A stretch of 64,000 nt of DNA from Acidobacteriota bacterium (GTDB lineage Bacteria > Acidobacteriota > Vicinamibacteria > Vicinamibacterales > CAVVIG01). The stretch lies in NCBI GenBank assembly GCA_003222395.1, contig QHWB01000030.1, positions 1 to 64,000 on the forward strand, in the 5' to 3' direction. Shown here piece after piece: positions 26,454-34,070 of the stretch. The notes beneath the pieces are model-generated. The model was given only the letters and a program-made list of their open reading frames with translations. It made no database searches and was not told the DNA's origin. The stretch's first letter is position 1, and every line of letters begins with the position of its first letter. Both the position numbers and the translations under genes were made by a program.

Positions 26454-27509
26454 CTAGCCCGCTTTCCGATGCTCGATTGCGCGATGCGCGCGGACGGTAT
26501 CCTCGGCGAGCTTGTCCTTCAGCCAGATGCGTTCGACCGCCGGATACGCGGCGGCGAGCGGCAGCGCGATGAGCGCGCCGATGACGCCGGCGATCTCGGC
26601 GCCGACGGCGAACGCGAGGATGACGGCGAGATTCGACAGCTTCAATCGATCGCCGTACACGTACGGGCTGATCAAGTAATTCTCGACGGCGTGATACGCG
26701 ACGTACAAAACTGCGACGAGGAACGCCGTCGAGCCCGAGACCGTCATCGCGAGCAGCACCGCCGGCACCGAAGAGCAGATGAAGCCGAGCACCGGAATGA
26801 AGTCGAACACGCCGGCAAGGAGCGCGAGCAGCAGCGCGGCCGGCACTTTCAGAACCGACAGCACGATCAGCGTGAACAGGGTCGCGAAGAGCGACGTCGC
26901 GACGTTGCCGGCGACGTAGCCGAAAATCACGCGCTCGCATTCATCGAGCGTCTCGCCGACCTTCTCGCGCTTCGCCACGGGCACGAACGCCACGAGCCAG
27001 TCGCGCGTGCGGCGCCCTTCGATGAGGAAATACACCGTCAGGATGAACCCGAGCGCGGCGACGATCACCGCCGACGCCGCCGAGCGGGCGACCCGCAGCG
27101 CGTACGGCGCGATCCGTGACTGAATCTCGCCGCCGCTCTTCGCGCCGGCCGACGCGCGCGACCACGACGGCAGCTTGTCGATGGTCTGCCGCTCGAAATC
27201 GGTGAGGTGCTGCCCCGCGTACTGCGCCTGATCGCTCAGCGACGACCACGTCATCCACAGAAAACCGCCGACGAGGCTGAGCAGGATGAGGCTGACTATC
27301 GCGGTCGCTCCCCACCGCGGCAGGCGGCGGCGCTCGAACCAGCGCACGATGGGGTTCAGCGTAACCGCGAGCAGAATCGCGACGAGGACGACGAGCACGA
27401 TTTGATAGAGCTGGATCCACAGCCAGACCAGCGCAACCGCCGCGATCAACTTGATTAGCGTCTTCCAGCTGACCTCGACGATCGTGCGGCGACGGAGAGA
27501 ATCTGGCAT
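26454..27509 (-). CDS. AI-2E family transporter (second paralogue)
   Basis: 351 residues. N-terminal helices (LIAAVALVWLWIQL, IVLVVLVAILLAVTLNPIV) are followed by a soluble domain (about 80-145) and C-terminal helices with FDFIPVLGFICSSVPAVLLAM, ENYLISPYVYGDRLKLSNLAVI and IAGVIGALIALPLAAAYPAVERIW, all typical of the AI-2E/PerM family. Substrate unknown. It is only distantly similar to the permease at 12.2 kb. The ATG at 27509 (MPDSLRRRT) is preferred over 27530, which would overlap the divergent ligD-like gene. Confidence 0.9.
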   Translation of the reverse strand: MPDSLRRRTIVEVSWKTLIKLIAAVALVWLWIQLYQIVLVVLVAILLAVTLNPIVRWFERRRLPRWGATAIVSLILLSLVGGFLWMTWSSLSDQAQYAGQHLTDFERQTIDKLPSWSRASAGAKSGGEIQSRIAPYALRVARSAASAVIVAALGFILTVYFLIEGRRTRDWLVAFVPVAKREKVGETLDECERVIFGYVAGNVATSLFATLFTLIVLSVLKVPAALLLALLAGVFDFIPVLGFICSSVPAVLLAMTVSGSTAFLVAVLYVAYHAVENYLISPYVYGDRLKLSNLAVILAFAVGAEIAGVIGALIALPLAAAYPAVERIWLKDKLAEDTVRAHRAIEHRKAG

Positions 27510-27535
27510 CTCGACTGCATTTGCGAGCATGGAGT

Positions 27536-28480
27536 ATGCCGTCAGCCAGCGTCGACGCGGGTAGTCGACCGGTCGTCGCCGGCGTCGGCATCTCGCATCC
27601 CGACCGCGTGCTCTTTCCGGACCCGAAGACGACCAAGCTCGACCTTGCGCACTATTACGAATCGGTCGCCGACTGGATCCTCCCTCACGTGGTCGACCGT
27701 CCGCTGACGCTCGTCCGCTGTCCGACCGGCGTCGGCGCCGCCAGCGGCAAGCGCGGCGACGAGTGCTTCTTCATGAAGCACTCGAAGGTGTGGGCGCCGC
27801 CGGCGCTGCGCCGCGTCCGCATCCGCGAGAAAACGAAAGTCGGCGAATACCTCATCGCCGACTCGCTGGCCGCGCTGGTGGGCCTCGTGCAGATGGACGT
27901 CCTCGAAATTCATACGTGGAACTCGTGCTTCGCGCGCATCGAGCAGCCGGACCGCATCGTCATCGACCTCGATCCCGGCGAAGACGTGGAATGGCCTTCC
28001 GTCGTCGCCGCCGCGCGGCTCGTCCGTCAGCTGCTATCGGTCGTCGACCTCGAGAGCTTCGTGAAGACCACCGGCGGACGCGGGCTGCACGTCGTGGTGC
28101 CACTGACGCCATCAGCCGACTGGTCGCAGTGCCTCGACTTCGCGCGCGCGTTCGCGCAGTGGCTCGTGCGCCGTCAGCCCGAGATGTTCACCGAGCGATT
28201 CGGCAAGGCCGGACGTCAGGACAAGATTCTCGTCGACTACCTGCGTAACAACCGCACGAACACGTCGATTGCCGCGTACTCGACGCGCGCGCGCCCTCCG
28301 GCGCCGGTATCGGTGCCGCTCGCCTGGAGCGAGCTCTCCCCGACGCGTCTGCCGGCTCGCTTCACCATCCACACGGTGCCCGCACGACTTGAACGGCTGC
28401 GCACCGATCCGTGGAAGGCCTATCGGCGAACAAAGCAGCGCATTCGCGCATCCGCCATTCCGGCGATGGAAGGCATGTAG
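27536..28480 (+). CDS. Stand-alone LigD-type polymerase/primase domain
   Basis: 314 residues corresponding to the polymerase (PolDom) domain of bacterial LigD, the archaeo-eukaryotic primase-like enzyme of non-homologous end joining. Seen motifs: LTLVRCPTGV, CFFMKHS, the metal-binding VIDLDPGEDVEW with paired acids, TTGGRGLHVVVPL (phosphate/metal site), and RTNTSIAAYSTRARP with the LAW ending. Full LigD proteins also have ligase and phosphoesterase domains; neither is fused here and neither ligase nor Ku is in the window. It probably fills gaps with ribonucleotides at breaks, with a partner encoded elsewhere. The start is the ATG at 27536; 27521 is an alternative. Confidence 0.9.
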   Translation: MPSASVDAGSRPVVAGVGISHPDRVLFPDPKTTKLDLAHYYESVADWILPHVVDRPLTLVRCPTGVGAASGKRGDECFFMKHSKVWAPPALRRVRIREKTKVGEYLIADSLAALVGLVQMDVLEIHTWNSCFARIEQPDRIVIDLDPGEDVEWPSVVAAARLVRQLLSVVDLESFVKTTGGRGLHVVVPLTPSADWSQCLDFARAFAQWLVRRQPEMFTERFGKAGRQDKILVDYLRNNRTNTSIAAYSTRARPPAPVSVPLAWSELSPTRLPARFTIHTVPARLERLRTDPWKAYRRTKQRIRASAIPAMEGM

Positions 28481-28489
28481 ACTGATCGC

Positions 28490-29548
28490 GTGCGGTCCCC
28501 GCTGGTGGCGCGGCCCTCTCAGGGCCGCGATCGCGGGCCTAAAAGGCGCGCGCTACATCTGATTACCATCGTCGCGTTCGCGGCCGGCGTAGCCGCGCAA
28601 ACCGACACACGGCCGTCGTTTTCCGAGTGGCTTGCCGGCGTCCGGACCGAAGCGTTGTCGCGCGGCATCCGGCAGGAGATCGTCGACGAGGCGCTGTCGA
28701 ACATCGAGGAGCCGTTGCCGGTGGTCATCGAGCGCGATCGAACGCAGGCCGAGCGGATCCTGCCGCTCGAGACCTACGTCGCCCGCCGGCTCAAGCCGAA
28801 ATTCATCCGGACTGCGCGTGAGAGATTCGAGAAGCATCGCGCCCTGCTGACCGAGGTCGGCGAGGCCTACGGCGTCTCGCCACGCATCATCGTCGCCATC
28901 TGGGGGCTGGAGACCAACTTCGGCGGCTTCAGCGGCGTCCGGCCGACGATTGTGGCGCTGGCGACGCTCGCGTGGGATCCGCGGCGGTCGACGTTCTTCC
29001 GGGGCGAGCTGTTCAACGCGCTCGAGATCGTCAACCGCGGCGACGTCGATCTCGCGCACCTTCGCGGATCGTGGGCCGGCGCGATGGGACAGGTGCAGTT
29101 CATGCCGTCGAGTTACCTGCAGTACGCGGAGGATTACGACGGCGACGGCCGGCGCGACATCTGGTCGACGCCCCCCGACATCTTCGCGTCGATCGCGAAC
29201 TACCTGTCGGGCCACGGCTGGACGGCGGACGAACCCTGGGGTCGAGAGGTAAAGGTGACGCGCGAGGTTGCACGGAAGGTGGCAAACGACGTCGCGCGGC
29301 GCAACGGTTCGTGTCAGGCGACGCGCGACATGACCGTTGCGCTTCCGCTCGCGAAGTGGCAGGCGCTCGGCGTTCGCCTGCCGGGCGGCAACGCGCTGCC
29401 GAAAGGCGACCGAACCGCGTCGATGGTCCGCGGCGGCAAGCGCTCGTTCCTCGTGTACCGCAACTACGATGCGCTGCTCGACTACAATTGCGCGCATTCA
29501 TACGCCATCAGTGTCGGGCTGCTGGCCGACAGCATCGGACGTCGGTGA
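28490..29548 (+). CDS. MltB-type lytic murein transglycosylase
   Basis: 352 residues. A slt70/MltB-like catalytic domain has the catalytic Glu141 in IWGLETNFGG, followed by the family motifs SWAGAMGQVQFMPSSYLQYA and DYDGDGRRDIWSTPPDIFASIANYL. It cleaves peptidoglycan glycan strands with 1,6-anhydro formation in the periplasm. The signal peptide (about 22-36) is preceded by an unusual ~20-residue Arg/Pro-rich extension encoded by a REPIN (28505-28556). The GTG at 28490 lies six bases after TAGACT, suggesting a leaderless message. No ATG or GTG occurs between the repeat and the hydrophobic core. Confidence 0.9.
   Translation: MRSPLVARPSQGRDRGPKRRALHLITIVAFAAGVAAQTDTRPSFSEWLAGVRTEALSRGIRQEIVDEALSNIEEPLPVVIERDRTQAERILPLETYVARRLKPKFIRTARERFEKHRALLTEVGEAYGVSPRIIVAIWGLETNFGGFSGVRPTIVALATLAWDPRRSTFFRGELFNALEIVNRGDVDLAHLRGSWAGAMGQVQFMPSSYLQYAEDYDGDGRRDIWSTPPDIFASIANYLSGHGWTADEPWGREVKVTREVARKVANDVARRNGSCQATRDMTVALPLAKWQALGVRLPGGNALPKGDRTASMVRGGKRSFLVYRNYDALLDYNCAHSYAISVGLLADSIGRR
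28505..28556. repeat. REPIN variant encoding the N-terminus of the lytic transglycosylase
   Basis: GTGG with core GGCCCTCTCAGGGCC (28505-28528) faces GCGGGCCTAAAAGGCGCGCG-CTAC (28532-28556, GTAG on the minus strand). Stem sequence differs from other REPs but the arrangement is the same. Confidence 0.65.
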
Positions 29549-29552
29549 ATTG

Positions 29553-29683
29553 TCAAAGTACGAAGTACGAAGTACGAAGTACGAAGTGCGAAGTACGAAG
29601 TCTGAAGTACGAAGTAGTAATGATGTCGAGTCGCACGGCTTCGGACTTGGTACTTCGGACCTCGTACTTCAAACTTCGCACTG
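29553..29683. repeat. Short-period inverted tract T8 (GAAGTAC heptads)
   Basis: Perfect and near-perfect GAAGTAC heptads run from 29555 to 29615 (nine copies), facing GTACTTC-type words at 29649-29680. It is the same word class as tract T4. It ends 14-17 bases before the start codon at 29697, where AGGGGAGC is the ribosome-binding site. Confidence 0.85.
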
Positions 29684-29696
29684 AGGGGAGCGCACC

Positions 29697-30389
29697 ATGA
29701 GTTCCGAGATCGACGTGACCTCTGCTCAAATCGTGAATGCGCCCGACGTCCGCCAGTGGCGTGAAACGGCGAAAATCACGCGCGTGTCGTTCGACGGCGC
29801 GACGACGCGCATCGCCTTCGACAAGCAGGACGGTCCGAACCGCTGGCCTGACGTGCGTCCGGCCGGATGGGACGGAGATCTGCAATACACGATGTGGTTG
29901 TTCCTGCAGATCCACGACAAATGGGTTGGGTCGGGCTTCATCCAGATGTGGCATGGACGCGACGGTAGCGGCTCGGCCGCCGATCCCGACGTGCCGAGCA
30001 CATATCACGACCACTGGTACTACGGAACGCGTTGGGCGCCGATGCATGAGCACGGAGCGATTAAGCCCGGCGAACTGATCGGGTTCATGGTGACGTCGGG
30101 CAACGCTCGTGACAGCGTCGGTCCGTTCGGTCCGAAAGAGCGCTCGAATATTGTCGTCGTGAAGGCCGCCGACAACGCCACGTACACGTTCGATCGGGAG
30201 CCGGCGCCGCAACCCGTTTCCGTTGCGCAACCGAATACCGGCGGCGTGTCGCCCGTGGTAACGGTCGACCTGCAGGCGGTGATGACCAAGCTCGCAACGA
30301 TGGACGCCAAGCTCGACGAAATCGTGGCCGCGTCGGCGCGGCTGAGCGCGATCTTCAAGGACATCCAGCAGCATGGCCTACCGAGGTGA
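29697..30389 (+). CDS. Conserved-looking protein of unknown function
   Basis: 230 residues, no signal peptide or membrane helix. The N-terminal ~155 residues are rich in Trp, Tyr, His and Gly (DGPNRWPDVRPAGWDGDLQY, GFIQMWHGRDG, TYHDHWYYGTRW), suggesting a beta-rich domain that might bind a ligand. A Pro/Val-rich linker (about 165-190) leads to a C-terminal helix with heptad character (LQAVMTKLATMDAKLDEIV), probably a short coiled coil for oligomerisation. I do not recognise the family and assign no function. A clear AGGGGAGC precedes the ATG. Codon use matches its neighbours. Confidence 0.6.
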   Translation: MSSEIDVTSAQIVNAPDVRQWRETAKITRVSFDGATTRIAFDKQDGPNRWPDVRPAGWDGDLQYTMWLFLQIHDKWVGSGFIQMWHGRDGSGSAADPDVPSTYHDHWYYGTRWAPMHEHGAIKPGELIGFMVTSGNARDSVGPFGPKERSNIVVVKAADNATYTFDREPAPQPVSVAQPNTGGVSPVVTVDLQAVMTKLATMDAKLDEIVAASARLSAIFKDIQQHGLPR

Positions 30390-30406
30390 GGCGCGCGTGG
30401 GAAATG

Positions 30407-30412
30407 TACAAT
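30407..30412 (+). promoter_or_regulatory. -10 box (TACAAT) of a probable leaderless trxC message
   Basis: TACAAT ends seven bases before the ATG at 30420 and no ribosome-binding site is present, so transcription should start at or next to the start codon. Confidence 0.4.
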
Positions 30413-30419
30413 CAGATCC

Positions 30420-30923
30420 ATGGCTACCGTGGATTTCGACGATCGCGGCATCGTCGTCGCCTGCCATAGCTGCGGGCAGAAGAATCGTCTGGTTTATGAG
30501 CGCATCGGCGAGACGGTGCGCTGTGCGAAATGCAAGGACGCGCTCGAGTCACCTCGTGAACCGATCGAGGTTCGTTCCACCGCCGATTTCGATCGTCTCG
30601 TCTCGCGCTCGTCGCTGCCGGTCGTCGTCGATTACTGGGCGCCGTGGTGCGGGCCGTGCCGGATGGTCGCTCCGGAGGTGCAGAAGGTCGCCGCGCGTCA
30701 GGCCAGACGCGTCGTGGTCGTGAAAGTGAACACAGACGAAGTGCCGGATCTCGGCGAGCGCTTCGGCATCCGCTCGATTCCAACGATCGCGGTGTTTGCC
30801 GGCGGGCGCGAGGTCACGCGGTCGGCAGGCGCGCGACCGGCGGAGCACATCGAAGCGATGATCGAAAAGGCCGTCGGCCATCATCCTTTCGCGGTCTTTG
30901 GCGATTTCGGCTTGGGCCAGTAG
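30420..30923 (+). CDS. trxC: Thioredoxin 2 with N-terminal zinc finger
   Basis: 167 residues. An N-terminal zinc ribbon has paired cysteines C15-x2-C18 and C35-x2-C38. The thioredoxin fold follows with active site WCGPC (C77/C80), the cis-proline segment RSIPTIAVFAGG, and the conserved VDYWAPWC strand. This architecture is that of TrxC, a cytoplasmic disulfide reductase often linked to oxidative stress. The last ~14 residues are unrelated to the family and their codons overlap the 3' end of the convergent FRG gene by 43 bases. Confidence 0.93.
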   Translation: MATVDFDDRGIVVACHSCGQKNRLVYERIGETVRCAKCKDALESPREPIEVRSTADFDRLVSRSSLPVVVDYWAPWCGPCRMVAPEVQKVAARQARRVVVVKVNTDEVPDLGERFGIRSIPTIAVFAGGREVTRSAGARPAEHIEAMIEKAVGHHPFAVFGDFGLGQ

Positions 30924-31699
30924 TACCGCGTGAGCCATCGGCTCAGTCCATCCAGCCCGGGAAACAGCACTCGCTCGTTGATGTTCGCCTGATCGAGCTT
31001 GTCGCGAATCTCCCATTTGAGCGCTGCGGGAATCAGGATCCGCTTCGCAAGCGCGGGATGGCGCGCCAGCCAGTCGTCGAGGCTCGCCTGCGGGCTCGAC
31101 ATCAGCGAGAACAGCGCGAATTGATTCACGATCCGCGGGTCGAGTGACGGCGGTTCGAGAAACACGACGAAGGGCGTGCGGGCGAGGCGATCGAAATCGC
31201 GCAGCTGCTGAAAGCGGCCCAGCATGTCAGTGGTCGCGGTGTCGGATCCTTCGGCGTCGAGGATGCGCTTCAGTCTCTGCGGCAGAAAGCGGTTCGCCGC
31301 GACGAAATCAATCGCCCACACCGACGCGTCGCGCTCCATGAGCGTGAGATTCGCCGTCGCGAAGTGCAGCGCGACCAACGGCGAGTAGGTCCAGTCGAGG
31401 AGCCGCGTCGGCAGACCGCGGTGCTGGCCGAGCGCCAGCCAGTGCCAGATCGTGTCGGCGCCCGTCTGTCCGTACGCGTATTTGCGAAAGTTGCGGAGCA
31501 GATGCAGCTCGAGCCGCGCGACGTTCGGCCGTCCGGCGGCGAGCCGCACGAGGCTGCTCGAGAGATCCTCGTCGACGCGCGGATGTCCTCGGAATGCGTA
31601 TGGCAGCCGGTAACGTCCCAGCGACTCGTTCCACGCCGATGCGTACAGCGCCTCGATCAGCTCGCCCCACGTCGTCGGACGTACAGTAGCGATAGGCAT
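30881..31699 (-). CDS. FRG-domain protein
   Basis: 272 residues, cytoplasmic. The FRG domain is recognised by its name motif in YAFRGHPRVDEDLSSSLVR and by the second signature LALGQHRGLPTRLLDWTYSPLVALHFA, spaced as in the family. The C-terminal region has the usual VVFLEPPSLDPRIVNQFALFS and KWEIRDKLDQANINERVLFPGL. FRG domains occur widely, sometimes in mobile or defence-related islands, but no biochemical activity can be claimed here. There is no toxin-antitoxin partner or defence gene beside it. It is divergent from pncB, with a heptad tract between the two starts. Confidence 0.85.
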   Translation of the reverse strand: MPIATVRPTTWGELIEALYASAWNESLGRYRLPYAFRGHPRVDEDLSSSLVRLAAGRPNVARLELHLLRNFRKYAYGQTGADTIWHWLALGQHRGLPTRLLDWTYSPLVALHFATANLTLMERDASVWAIDFVAANRFLPQRLKRILDAEGSDTATTDMLGRFQQLRDFDRLARTPFVVFLEPPSLDPRIVNQFALFSLMSSPQASLDDWLARHPALAKRILIPAALKWEIRDKLDQANINERVLFPGLDGLSRWLTRYYWPKPKSPKTAKG

Positions 31700-31711
31700 T
31701 CAGCACTTAAG

Positions 31712-31742
31712 ATCGACCAGCAAGCAGCAACCAGCAACCAGA
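31712..31742. repeat. Short-period tract T9 (AGCAACC heptads)
   Basis: AGCAAGC-AGCAACC-AGCAACC-AG runs directly into the start codon of pncB at 31743, replacing any normal ribosome-binding site. Confidence 0.65.
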
Positions 31743-33089
31743 ATGATAAGCGCCCTGACGACCGACCTGTATCAGCTGACGATGGCCGCCGGTTATTGGC
31801 GTGCGGACCACGTCTGCCCTGCCACGTTCGAGCTGTTCGTCCGGCGTCTGCCGTCTCGGCGATCGTTCTTGGTGACCGCCGGCCTCGACCAGGCCCTCGA
31901 CTATCTCGAGCATCTCAGGTTCACGGACGAGGAGCGCACGTGGCTGCGCGAACGGCCGCAGTTTGCGAAGGTGCCGGGCGAGTTCTTCGACGACTACCTG
32001 CAATCGTTCCGCTTTACCGGCGATGTGTGGGCGATGGCGGAAGGAACGCCGGTATTCGCGAACGAGCCGCTGCTGCGCGTGACGGCGTCGCTGCCCGAGG
32101 CGCAGCTGGTGGAGACCGCGCTCCTCGCGATCGTCAGCTTTCAGACGAGCGTGGCGAGCAAGGCCGCCCGGATCGTGCGCGCGGCACAGGGCCGCGCGGT
32201 CGTCGAATTCGGCGCGCGGCGCGCACACGGCGTCGATTCGGCGCTCGCGGCGGCGCGCGCGTCGTTCATCGGTGGCTGCCAGGGGACGTCGCTGGTCGAA
32301 GCCGCGCGTCGCTTTGGCGTGCCGGCGTCCGGCACGATGGCGCATTCGTGGGTGCAGGCGTTTCCGACGGAGCGCGACGCATTCATCGAGTTCAGTCGCA
32401 GCTTCTCCGAATCGGCGGTCTACCTGCTGGACACCTACGACACGCTGGCGGCAGCGCGATCGCTCGTGGCGTCCGGGCTGCGGCCGCCGATGGTGCGTCT
32501 GGACAGCGGCGATCTCGACGCGCTCAGCCGGGAGGTGCGGCGCATCCTCGATCAGAGCGGCCTCCGGTCGACGAAAATCTTCGCGACCGGCGACCTCGAC
32601 GAGCATCGCATCGCGGCACTCGTCGCCGCCGGCGCGCCCATCGATGGCTTCGGCGTCGGCACGGCGCTGTCGACGGTAAGCGACGCGCCGGCGCTCTCGG
32701 CGGTCTACAAGCTCGTGGAGGTTCGCGGCCGCGGCGATCGCGACGCGACCGGCGTCGTGAAGCTCAGTCCCGGCAAGGAGACGTGGCCGGGCCAGAAGCA
32801 GGTTTGGCGATTCATGCGGAGCGGCCGCGCGGCGGGAGATGTCATCGGCGCCGCCGACGAACCCGCGCCAGAGGGAGGCGTCGCCCTGCTGAAGCCCGCG
32901 ATGCGCGCGGGCAAGCGATTGATCCCGTCCGTGCCGCTGCCGGAGCTGTGCGCCGATTGCCGCAGATCGATCGACACGTTGCCCGAAGACGTGCGCGCGT
33001 TGGACGCTAGCAGCGACATCTATCCGGTTCGAATGAGCGATCGATTGCAAGACGCTCGGCTGAAAGCCTCGCGCCACAGGGATGCGTAG
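31743..33089 (+). CDS. pncB: Nicotinate phosphoribosyltransferase
   Basis: 448 residues. It converts nicotinate and PRPP to nicotinate mononucleotide in NAD salvage. Family motifs: TDLYQLTMAAGYW at the N-terminus, VEFGARRAHGVDSALAAARASFIGG, GTMAHSWVQAF with the catalytic-loop histidine, VRLDSGDL and FGVGTALSTVSDAPALSAVYKLVE. The C-terminus carries a Cys-containing segment (LCADC) like other bacterial members. The last ~12 residues (ARLKASRHRDA) and the TAG stop are supplied by a REP cluster (33054-33145), so the native end was probably a little earlier. The leader is a heptad tract. Confidence 0.95.
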   Translation: MISALTTDLYQLTMAAGYWRADHVCPATFELFVRRLPSRRSFLVTAGLDQALDYLEHLRFTDEERTWLRERPQFAKVPGEFFDDYLQSFRFTGDVWAMAEGTPVFANEPLLRVTASLPEAQLVETALLAIVSFQTSVASKAARIVRAAQGRAVVEFGARRAHGVDSALAAARASFIGGCQGTSLVEAARRFGVPASGTMAHSWVQAFPTERDAFIEFSRSFSESAVYLLDTYDTLAAARSLVASGLRPPMVRLDSGDLDALSREVRRILDQSGLRSTKIFATGDLDEHRIAALVAAGAPIDGFGVGTALSTVSDAPALSAVYKLVEVRGRGDRDATGVVKLSPGKETWPGQKQVWRFMRSGRAAGDVIGAADEPAPEGGVALLKPAMRAGKRLIPSVPLPELCADCRRSIDTLPEDVRALDASSDIYPVRMSDRLQDARLKASRHRDA

Positions 33090-33145
33090 CGCACGCCTCA
33101 GGGGAGCGCGCGCAGGGATCCGTAGCGCGAGCCTTTCAGGCGAGC
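33054..33145. repeat. REP cluster of three units overlapping the pncB and MBL-gene 3' ends
   Basis: Units lie at 33054-33077 (ending CCAC), 33086-33108 (GTAG, degenerate core) and 33122-33145 (GTAG, core GCCTTTCAGGC). The second unit provides the pncB stop codon; the third encodes ARLKGSRY at the C-terminus of the opposite-strand gene. Confidence 0.75.
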
Positions 33146-34039
33146 GCGCGCGTACCATGCCAGACCGATTCCCGCCGCGCCGATCGCAGTCGCGATGCCA
33201 ATCTGCGCCGGCGAGACGCCGACGCGCGGCGGCACATGGACGACGCCGCGGTGGTCGGTGACGGCGGGAAATGGAATGTAGCGGCCCGACATCGGCATGA
33301 CGTAATCGAAATCGTCGACGAGGTTCCGCAGCTCGAGGCGCATCAGCGCGCCGCGCATGGGATGGCCGTGTCCCGTCGCCAGGACCTCGGGATCGAGTGC
33401 GGCGATCGTTTCGACCGATCGCCGCGCCGCGGCCCAGTCGCACGTGTAGTACGCCGGCGGACGCCACACGATCTCGTGCTGCAGCATCACGTTGATCAGC
33501 GATTCCTGTCTCGTCGTAACGACCGCGTCGCCGGCGATCAGCGTGCGGTCGCGGTCGCGGAAGAACGAGACGTGTCCCGGCGCATGACCCGCGGTGAGCA
33601 GCCACTGCCACTCCGGCAGTCCGGGCACGACGCCGTCTTCGGGCAGTATGTGGACCGAATCGTCGAGCTCGATCGGGCCGCGCGGGAACAGCGGCGAGAT
33701 CCACGACTGCGAGCCGCCGCCGACGGTCGGATCCGGCGGCGGATACGACGAACGGCCGGTCAGATACGGCAGCTCGAGCGGATGCGCGTAGACCGGGACG
33801 CCCCATCGGTTCGCCAGCCCGGGCAGTCCGCCGGTGTGATCGAAATGACCATGCGTCAACAGAATCGCGAGCGGAGGCGAATCGAAGAGCCGTTCGGCCT
33901 CGCGCCGAATCGCGCCGGAGTATCCGCGCATCCCGGTATCGACGAGTGCCCACGATCGCGACGCGGCTTCGACGAAATACACGTTCACCATGAGCGTGCA
34001 CAGCCGGTACACACCGTCTGCAACTTGTTCAGCGCGCAT
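33098..34039 (-). CDS. Metallo-beta-lactamase-fold hydrolase with C-terminal membrane helix
   Basis: 313 residues. Metal-binding motif LTHGHFDHTGG (HxHxDH), followed by His in GHAPGHVSF, Asp in LIAGDAVV, and His in ATGHGHPM, the full set for a dinuclear zinc site. Glyoxalase II-like or lactonase-like hydrolysis is plausible; the substrate is unknown. A hydrophobic segment near the C-terminus (IGIATAIGAAGIGLAWYA) could anchor it to the membrane, and the final RARLKGSRY tail is REP-encoded. The ATG at 34039 (MRAEQVADGVYRL) is preferred because homology starts there; upstream codons lie in the promoter of the divergent amidase gene. Confidence 0.88.
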   Translation of the reverse strand: MRAEQVADGVYRLCTLMVNVYFVEAASRSWALVDTGMRGYSGAIRREAERLFDSPPLAILLTHGHFDHTGGLPGLANRWGVPVYAHPLELPYLTGRSSYPPPDPTVGGGSQSWISPLFPRGPIELDDSVHILPEDGVVPGLPEWQWLLTAGHAPGHVSFFRDRDRTLIAGDAVVTTRQESLINVMLQHEIVWRPPAYYTCDWAAARRSVETIAALDPEVLATGHGHPMRGALMRLELRNLVDDFDYVMPMSGRYIPFPAVTDHRGVVHVPPRVGVSPAQIGIATAIGAAGIGLAWYARARLKGSRYGSLRALP

Positions 34040-34070
34040 GAACTTCGATCGAGCAAGTATCATTCCGCGC

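Noticed and set aside
31707-34001. Long minus-strand frame opposite pncB
   Set aside because: The sequence is low-complexity Arg/Ala without motifs, while pncB on the plus strand is fully conserved.
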